DNA of 6,862 bases from Alphaproteobacteria bacterium (GTDB taxonomy: Bacteria; Pseudomonadota; Alphaproteobacteria; Rickettsiales; VGDC01). The translations under genes were made by a program, and so were the position numbers. Location: assembly GCA_016869895.1 (NCBI GenBank), contig VGDC01000103.1, positions 1-6,862 of the forward strand, in the 5' to 3' direction. The notes below the pieces were generated by a model. The model was not told the origin of the DNA. It saw only the letters and a program-made list of their open reading frames with translations, and did no database searches. Shown piece by piece: positions 1-4,536 of the stretch. Numbering within the stretch: position 1 is the first letter of the stretch; every line of letters begins with the position of its first letter.

Positions 1-338
1 GAGGCGTGGAAACGCTCAATCACCTCATGCAGCGGAGGCAGGCGATTCAGCCGAACCGCATCCGCAGATACTGGCCAGAGATGGGCGACCGTCTCCGAGG
101 TTTCACCCACGTAATCGCGAGACAGTTCATAAAGCGTCTCGTCCACACGTTCTTTGATGAGGTCACGGATGACATGGCGCTTGAACAACTCGAATGTCAG
201 CGTACCCGCCAGCGCTGCGACCGCATAGCCCCTATCGGGGTCGGGCGTGCGGCGGAAATAGGCTTTCAACAATTCACCCTTTGCAAGATTGCTATGGGTG
301 TAATAGACGCGGTCAAGGAGTGTGGCGAAAGCTTCCAT
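1..338 (-). CDS. ATP-dependent DNA ligase, N-terminal part (runs off the left edge)
   Basis: Reading the minus strand from the ATG at 338 gives 112 open codons with no stop before the window edge. The protein begins MEAFATLLDRVYYTHSN and continues through TPDPDRGYAVAALAG (residues 31-45) and LSRDYVGETSETVAHLWP (72-89). These segments match, from memory, the start of the PP_1105-type bacterial ATP-dependent ligases found beside an Lhr-like helicase. Such ligases are roughly 530 residues, so about a fifth is visible. What is visible is the helical N-terminal DNA-binding domain; the adenylated lysine motif (KxDG) and OB fold would lie outside the window. Expected role: sealing nicks in duplex DNA using ATP. 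The start overlaps the stop of the upstream nuclease gene by one base (TGATG) and has a strong ribosome site, so the two genes are very likely cotranscribed and translationally coupled. Family assignment is firm; the condition of the rest of the gene is unknown. Confidence 0.9.
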   Translation of the reverse strand, partial: MEAFATLLDRVYYTHSNLAKGELLKAYFRRTPDPDRGYAVAALAGTLTFELFKRHVIRDLIKERVDETLYELSRDYVGETSETVAHLWPVSADAVRLNRLPPLHEVIERFHA

Positions 339-1363
339 CAATCCTCCTCCTCTTCATAGCCCAGCAAGGTCAGAGCTTGCGCGCTATAACCCAGACGACG
401 CAATTCATAGACAAGCGCCTCCTCGCGGCCATGCGTCACCCAGATTTCCGGCGCACCGACATCCTCCACGGTCTGCAGCAGCTCTTTCCAGTCACAATGA
501 TCGGAGATGATAAGCGGCAATTCCACCAGCTTCTGCTTGGCGCGCGCGCGGATGTTCATCCACCCCGAAGCGACAGAGGTCATCACATTCGGCAGGTTCC
601 GCGACCAGCGATCCGCCAAGGCCGATGGCGGCGCCAACACGATTTGACCGCTCAAGGCTTTTTTGTCGACCTCGCTCACTGGAATCAATTCCCCCAACTC
701 CACACCGAGTTGCGCATAAAGCGTGCAAAGCTTCATCAGCGCCCCATGCAGGTAAATGGGCTTGTCATACCCCAGCTGGCGCAACCCCATGATGAGCCGC
801 TGACATTTCCCAAGAGCATAACAGCCGACCAGATGGCAGCGATCGGGGAATAACGCCAGAGAATCGAGCAGTTTCTTGAGTTCATGCTCAATGGGCGGAT
901 GGGTGAAGACCGGAAGACCGAAGGTCGCCTCGGTGACGAAGACATCGCAGGGCACAGGGCGAAACGGCTCGCAGGTCGGGTCGGGTGTGCGTTTGTAGTC
1001 GCCGGAAATGACGATGCGCGCTTGCCCGTATTCCAGCACAGCTTGCGCACTGCCGAGGATATGCCCCGCCGGAGCGAACCAGAGCGTGACATCGCCGATC
1101 TGATGCTTCTCACCGTATTCCAGCGGAACGCGGTTTTCACAGCATTCCGCGCCATAACGCACCCACATGATCTCCAGCGTGGCAGGGGTGGCATAGACCG
1201 TGCCATGACCGCTGCGCGCATGGTCGGCGTGACCATGGGTGATGACCGCGCGCGCCACAGGGCGCACGGGATCCACATAGAAATCCCCCGCCTCGCAATA
1301 AAGCCCTTCCGGACGGATGGCCATCCACTCACGCGGATGCTGTATGGTCATAGGCTCAGACAT
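338..1363 (-). CDS. Ligase-associated metallo-beta-lactamase/beta-CASP nuclease (exonuclease)
   Basis: A 341-residue protein, the usual length for the ligase-associated exonuclease family (YSH1/SNM1-like). Visible motifs, numbered from the 1363 ATG: the metal-binding signature HGHADH (43-48), GHILGSAQ (100-107) with the next metal His at 101, SGDYKR (120-125) with the metal-binding Asp at 122, beta-CASP motif A TEATFG (144-149), motif B SDHCDW (287-292) and motif C VTHG (309-312). This set predicts an intact two-metal phosphodiesterase that trims nucleic acid ends in the cytoplasm. A DNA substrate is inferred mainly from the ligase and helicase neighbours. The frame stays open upstream to an ATG at 1471, but that would run 71 bases into the divergent helicase gene and add residues unlike the family, so I chose 1363. 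An ATG at 1351 is also possible. Neither has a clear Shine-Dalgarno. The protein ends in Glu-Glu-Glu-Glu-Asp, and the stop overlaps the ligase start. Confidence 0.93.
   Translation of the reverse strand: MSEPMTIQHPREWMAIRPEGLYCEAGDFYVDPVRPVARAVITHGHADHARSGHGTVYATPATLEIMWVRYGAECCENRVPLEYGEKHQIGDVTLWFAPAGHILGSAQAVLEYGQARIVISGDYKRTPDPTCEPFRPVPCDVFVTEATFGLPVFTHPPIEHELKKLLDSLALFPDRCHLVGCYALGKCQRLIMGLRQLGYDKPIYLHGALMKLCTLYAQLGVELGELIPVSEVDKKALSGQIVLAPPSALADRWSRNLPNVMTSVASGWMNIRARAKQKLVELPLIISDHCDWKELLQTVEDVGAPEIWVTHGREEALVYELRRLGYSAQALTLLGYEEEED
343..352 (-). promoter_or_regulatory. Strong Shine-Dalgarno site for the ligase gene
   Basis: The minus strand reads GAGGAGGAGG just before ATTG and the ligase ATG. 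This allows an AGGAGG core either 4 or 7 bases from the start. The same bases encode the acidic Glu-Glu-Glu-Glu-Asp tail of the upstream nuclease, so the ribosome site sits wholly inside coding sequence. It fixes the ligase start at 338. Confidence 0.75.
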
Positions 1364-1373
1364 AGTAATTTTA

Positions 1374-1379
1374 TATAAT
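1374..1379 (+). promoter_or_regulatory. Candidate -10 box TATAAT for the helicase-pdeM unit
   Basis: A perfect TATAAT lies 21 bases before the helicase ATG. Transcription would begin near 1386-1388, leaving a leader of about 13-15 bases. No good -35 hexamer is visible 16-18 bases upstream (taggct and neighbours), and there is no extended TGn motif, so either an activator is needed or the match is chance in AT-rich DNA. Confidence 0.4.
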
Positions 1380-1387
1380 GCGCCCAT

Positions 1388-1393
1388 ATAGTA
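1388..1393 (-). promoter_or_regulatory. Candidate -10 box TACTAT for the nuclease-ligase unit
   Basis: On the minus strand TACTAT matches the -10 consensus at five of six positions and would start transcription near 1381, about 18 bases before the nuclease ATG at 1363. A second option, TATAAA (minus strand, 1375-1370), would place the start of the message at or next to the ATG itself, giving a leaderless transcript. No clear -35 is seen for either. Confidence 0.25.
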
Positions 1394-1400
1394 TTTCCAT

Positions 1401-3878
1401 ATGCTCGACACCATCCGCCCATCTTCTACCCGGAAACGCCGCTTTCCCGCATGGCTGGAGAGCTGGTTCACCGCGCAATCGTGGAAGATTCGCCCCCATC
1501 AGCTGGCGATGCTGGATGCATTCGTGCGGCGCGAGTCCACCCTGCTCATCGCCCCCACGGGTTACGGTAAGACGCTGGCGGGTTTCTTGCCCAGCATCGC
1601 CTCCATCCACGAAGCGAAAACCAAGGGGCTGCACACGGTATATGTCTCCCCCCTCAAAGCCCTGACCAATGACATCGAGCGGAATCTCATCCGCCCTATC
1701 CGCGATATGGGGCTGGATGTGACGGTGGAGACGCGCACGGGCGACACGCCGTCACATAAACGGGCGCGACAACGGAAGAACCCGCCCAACATCCTGCTGA
1801 CCACGCCCGAATCGCTGATGTTGATGCTGTCCTATCCGGATGCGAAGGAGATATTCGGGTCGCTCCAATGCGTCATCATCGATGAATTGCACAGCTTCGC
1901 GCATAATAAACGCGGTGATTTCACTGCCCTTGCACTGGCACGGCTGGAATACCTCGCGCCAAAGCACATCCGCTTCGGGCTTTCTGCCACCGTCGCCCAG
2001 CCGGAAGCTTTAGCGGGGTGGCTTGGAATTGCGGATGCCCCCGCGCGGATTCATCAGGTGCAGGAAACCAAACACCCCGACATACGCCTGCTGGAAACGG
2101 AAGCGACTCTGCCCTATGCAGGATTCATGGCGAAATACGCTATTCCGGAGATTTACAAAGCCATCACCGAAGCAGGCACGAGCATCGTTTTCGTGAACAC
2201 CCGCGCCCAAGCGGAACTGTTGTTCCAATTCCTCTGGGAGGCCAATAGCCAGAACCTGCCCATCGGCATTTACCACGGCTCACTGAGTAAAGAGCAACGG
2301 CGCAAGACCGAAGCGATGATGTCGGCAGGAAAGCTTCGCAGCGTGGTGGCGACTTCCGCTTTGGAATTGGGTATCGACTGGGGCGACGTGGACTTGGTCG
2401 TGCAGGTCGGCGCGCCGAAAGGTGTCAGCCGATTGCTCCAGCGCATCGGGCGTTCCAACCACCGCATGGAGGAAGCCAGCAAAGCCATTCTCGTTCCCTC
2501 CAACCGATTCGAGGTGCTGGAATGCCGCGCGGCCATCCAAGCCATTGCGCGGGGAATGCTGGACGGCGCCCCCTTGCTGCCCGGCTCGCAGGATGTGGTA
2601 GTGCAATACATCATCAACTGCGCATGCTCCGAGCCCACAAAAGCGCAGGACATTTACCAGCAGGTGATTTCCGCGCCTGCCTATGCCTATCTATCGCGCC
2701 ATGCGTTCGAACGCCTCTTCGCATTTGCGGTGAACGGCGGATACGTCCTGCAGAATTATGACCGTTTCAAGCGGCTTGAACTGACCGAAGAGGGCGATGC
2801 TTACGTCATCGCATCCAAACAGGCGGCGCTGCGCCATCGCCAGAACATCGGCACCATCGTCGAAGCAGCGCGCCTGAAGGTGAAACGCCTCAACAAAAGC
2901 GGGCGCGGACCCACCATCGGCGAGGTGGAAGAAAGCTTCGCCCAGCAGCTCACCCCCGGTGACACGTTCTTTTTCGCCGGACAAGTGCTGGAGTTCATCG
3001 GTGTGCGGGATATGTTCCTCGAATGCCGAGCCTCACCCGCGAAAGACCCGAAGATTCCCACCTATGCAGGCGGGCAGATGCCACTTTCCACCTATCTTGC
3101 CGATGGCGTGCGCGAAGTGGTGCATGAGCCGCGCCTGTGGACTGAACTGCCCGATGAGGTGCAGGAATGGCTGCATCTGCAACAGGATTATTCCTTGCTG
3201 CCGCGGCCAGACCACCTGCTGGTCGAGCATTTTCCGCGCCAGAAACGCTTTCACACGCTGGTCTACACTTTCGAGGGTCGCAAGGTGAACCAGACCTTGG
3301 GAATGCTCATCACCCGCCGCATGGAGCGCATGGGTCTGCGCCCCATCAGTTTCAGCGTCACGGATTATGCCTTGTCCTTGGTGGGCATGCGCACTGTGTC
3401 GGAAGACCAAGCGGCGATGCTGCTATCACCGGAGATCTTGGCCGATGAGCTGGAGGAATGGATCGTCGAATCGCCCATGCTCAAGCGCAGCTTCCGCCAT
3501 GTCGCAATGATCACCGGATTGACGGAAAAACGCATTCAGGGTGAACGCAAAACCATGAAACAGGTCACCTTCTCCACCGACCTCATCTATGACGTGCTGC
3601 GCAGGCATGAGCCGAACCATCTGCTGCTTTCCGTCACCCGCGCGGATGCGGAACGGGAACTGTTGGACATCTCCCGCCTTGCCCATCTGCTCACGCGCTA
3701 TGAAGGCAAGATGATATTCCAGCCCCTGAAACGCGCGTCTCCTTTGGCGATTCCCATCATCGTCGATGTGCGGCGTGAAGCGGTGCATGGCGAAGGCACG
3801 GAAGACTTGCTGGCGGCGCTGAACACGCACGAGGAAGCGGAGCGCATGATGGAGGATGTTCGTGACACGCTCGCTTAA
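1401..3878 (+). CDS. Ligase-associated DEXH-box helicase, Lhr-Core type
   Basis: A full-length 825-residue superfamily 2 helicase, the usual size for this group. Motifs in order: Walker A APTGYGKT (51-58), Ia VSPLKALTND (82-91), Ib TTPESL (134-139), Walker B DELH (161-164), SAT (195-197), IV SIVFVNTR (261-268), V ATSALELGIDWGDVDLVV (317-334) and VI QRIGRSNHR (347-355). A winged-helix region follows (about 400-480). The C-terminal part, including HLLVEHFPRQKRFHTLVYTF (605-624), resembles the Lhr DEAD-associated domain. Expected role: ATP-driven movement along single-stranded DNA with 3'-to-5' unwinding during repair, as known for Lhr proteins. The Tyr in Walker A is less common than a small residue but occurs in other SF2 helicases. 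The start is the first ATG after an in-frame TAG at 1389-1391; no Shine-Dalgarno precedes it. The last bases overlap pdeM, implying one operon. Confidence 0.96.
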   Translation: MLDTIRPSSTRKRRFPAWLESWFTAQSWKIRPHQLAMLDAFVRRESTLLIAPTGYGKTLAGFLPSIASIHEAKTKGLHTVYVSPLKALTNDIERNLIRPIRDMGLDVTVETRTGDTPSHKRARQRKNPPNILLTTPESLMLMLSYPDAKEIFGSLQCVIIDELHSFAHNKRGDFTALALARLEYLAPKHIRFGLSATVAQPEALAGWLGIADAPARIHQVQETKHPDIRLLETEATLPYAGFMAKYAIPEIYKAITEAGTSIVFVNTRAQAELLFQFLWEANSQNLPIGIYHGSLSKEQRRKTEAMMSAGKLRSVVATSALELGIDWGDVDLVVQVGAPKGVSRLLQRIGRSNHRMEEASKAILVPSNRFEVLECRAAIQAIARGMLDGAPLLPGSQDVVVQYIINCACSEPTKAQDIYQQVISAPAYAYLSRHAFERLFAFAVNGGYVLQNYDRFKRLELTEEGDAYVIASKQAALRHRQNIGTIVEAARLKVKRLNKSGRGPTIGEVEESFAQQLTPGDTFFFAGQVLEFIGVRDMFLECRASPAKDPKIPTYAGGQMPLSTYLADGVREVVHEPRLWTELPDEVQEWLHLQQDYSLLPRPDHLLVEHFPRQKRFHTLVYTFEGRKVNQTLGMLITRRMERMGLRPISFSVTDYALSLVGMRTVSEDQAAMLLSPEILADELEEWIVESPMLKRSFRHVAMITGLTEKRIQGERKTMKQVTFSTDLIYDVLRRHEPNHLLLSVTRADAERELLDISRLAHLLTRYEGKMIFQPLKRASPLAIPIIVDVRREAVHGEGTEDLLAALNTHEEAERMMEDVRDTLA
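3851..3855 (+). promoter_or_regulatory. Shine-Dalgarno GGAGG that favours the GTG start of pdeM
   Basis: GGAGG lies within the helicase coding sequence. It directly abuts an ATG at 3856 (no spacer, too close for normal initiation) but sits exactly six bases from an in-frame GTG at 3862, a near-ideal spacing. I see no other purine-rich site serving the ATG, so this site decides for GTG. Confidence 0.65.
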
Positions 3879-4533
3879 ACAAACATTGCCCGTGACGTTC
3901 GCAGGAAATGACCTGCTGCTGGATGCACGCGGGGCGATTTTCTGGCCTTCCGAACATACGCTCATCGTATCCGACCTGCATCTCGAGAAAGCATCTTTCC
4001 TCGCCCAATTCGGCGCGGCTGTCCCGCAATACGATTCGCGTGACACGCTACAGAAACTGCAAGAACTGGTCGCCCATCACCGCCCCCAGCGCGTCATCTG
4101 CCTCGGCGATAGCTTCCATGATGTTAAAGCTGTGCGCCGATTATCTGCCGACGACGCAGCACTGCTGAACGGTATCGTCGCCTCTTGCGCCGAATGGGTG
4201 TGGATTCTGGGCAATCACGATCCGGTGCTGGATGCAGACATTCCCGGCATCGCCGCTGCGCATCTGGACATCGGCGGCATACGCCTCTGCCACGAACCCC
4301 AACCGGATACCCCGAACCAAATCATCGGGCACTATCACCCAAAAGTGCAGATGCGGCTTCAGGGCACACGTATTTCCGGCAGATGTTTCCTGCTCGGCGA
4401 ATCGATGCTCATCATGCCCGCCTTCGGAAGCTTCACCGGCGGATTGGACTGCAACGACGCAGCACTCAACCGCCTGAGCAGCACGCCATTTAGCCGTTAT
4501 CTGCTTTACCGGCAAAACATCTGGAAAGTCTGA
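3862..4533 (+). CDS. pdeM: Ligase-associated metallophosphoesterase PdeM
   Basis: A calcineurin-like metallophosphoesterase of 223 residues from the GTG at 3862, or 225 from an ATG at 3856; the GTG is preferred for its ribosome-site spacing. Numbering from GTG, the metal-binding motifs are all present: SDLHLEK (37-43), LGDSFHD (81-87), GNHDP (117-121), CHEP (143-146) and GHYHPK (156-161). There is no signal peptide or membrane segment, so it is cytoplasmic. The family sits beside ATP-dependent ligase and Lhr-Core helicase genes. From memory, the Pseudomonas putida homologue is a manganese-dependent phosphodiesterase with DNA nuclease activity. Likely role: endonucleolytic cleavage or end cleaning in the same repair pathway. 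The first 17 bases overlap the end of the helicase gene in another frame, so translation is probably coupled. The stop lies three bases from the stop of the converging efflux gene. Confidence 0.93.
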   Translation: MTRSLKQTLPVTFAGNDLLLDARGAIFWPSEHTLIVSDLHLEKASFLAQFGAAVPQYDSRDTLQKLQELVAHHRPQRVICLGDSFHDVKAVRRLSADDAALLNGIVASCAEWVWILGNHDPVLDADIPGIAAAHLDIGGIRLCHEPQPDTPNQIIGHYHPKVQMRLQGTRISGRCFLLGESMLIMPAFGSFTGGLDCNDAALNRLSSTPFSRYLLYRQNIWKV

Positions 4534-4536
4534 GAA
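4534..4536. other. Three-base convergent junction
   Basis: The pdeM stop (TGA, 4531-4533) and the efflux-gene stop (TGA on the minus strand, 4539-4537) are separated by only GAA. I looked for a GC hairpin with a T run on either strand in about 4480-4600 and found none convincing. The best stem is GCCG 4493-4496 with CGGC 4510-4513, which has a 13-base loop and no T tract. Each transcript must therefore run into the opposing gene unless Rho acts. Confidence 0.8.

Larger units (their letters stand above)
1364..1400. promoter_or_regulatory. 37-bp divergent intergenic promoter region
   Basis: The only gap between the nuclease and helicase genes is 37 bases, clearly richer in A and T than its surroundings. 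Since the two transcription units point away from each other, promoters for both must lie here or reach into the coding sequences. It holds -10-like hexamers on both strands. A short inverted repeat, CATAT at 1385-1389 and ATATG at 1399-1403 (9-base spacer), reaches the helicase start. I saw no LexA-type box (no CTGT-N8-ACAG, no GTTC-N7-GTTC). That the region is a promoter follows from gene orientation; the exact elements are inference. Confidence 0.6.

Noticed and set aside
194..853. 219-codon plus-strand open frame opposite the nuclease gene, and a similar one at 884-1378
   Set aside because: Both are antisense to a gene with complete catalytic motifs. Their translations are rich in Arg, His and Gln with no recognisable domain, as expected of shadow frames in GC-rich DNA.
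1341..1403. Possible SOS (LexA) box controlling the repair genes
   Set aside because: Neither the CTGT-N8-ACAG nor the GTTC-N7-GTTC pattern is present between or just inside the divergent starts.
1364..1471. N-terminal extension of the nuclease to an ATG at 1471
   Set aside because: It would overlap the divergent helicase gene, and the added 36 residues look like antisense noise, unlike the short N-termini of the family.
3426..4046. 206-codon minus-strand open frame across the helicase-pdeM junction
   Set aside because: It is antisense to two genes with intact motifs, has no recognisable domain and no convincing ribosome site.
4152..4466. Direct repeat CGACGCAGCACT at 4152-4163 and 4455-4466 within pdeM
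   Set aside because: A single 12-base pair of copies in nearly 7 kb is about what chance allows, and both copies encode ordinary Asp-Ala-Ala-Leu stretches.
4493..4513. Possible terminator hairpin GCCG/CGGC at the end of pdeM
   Set aside because: The stem has only four pairs, a 13-base loop and no following T run, and it lies inside the coding sequence.
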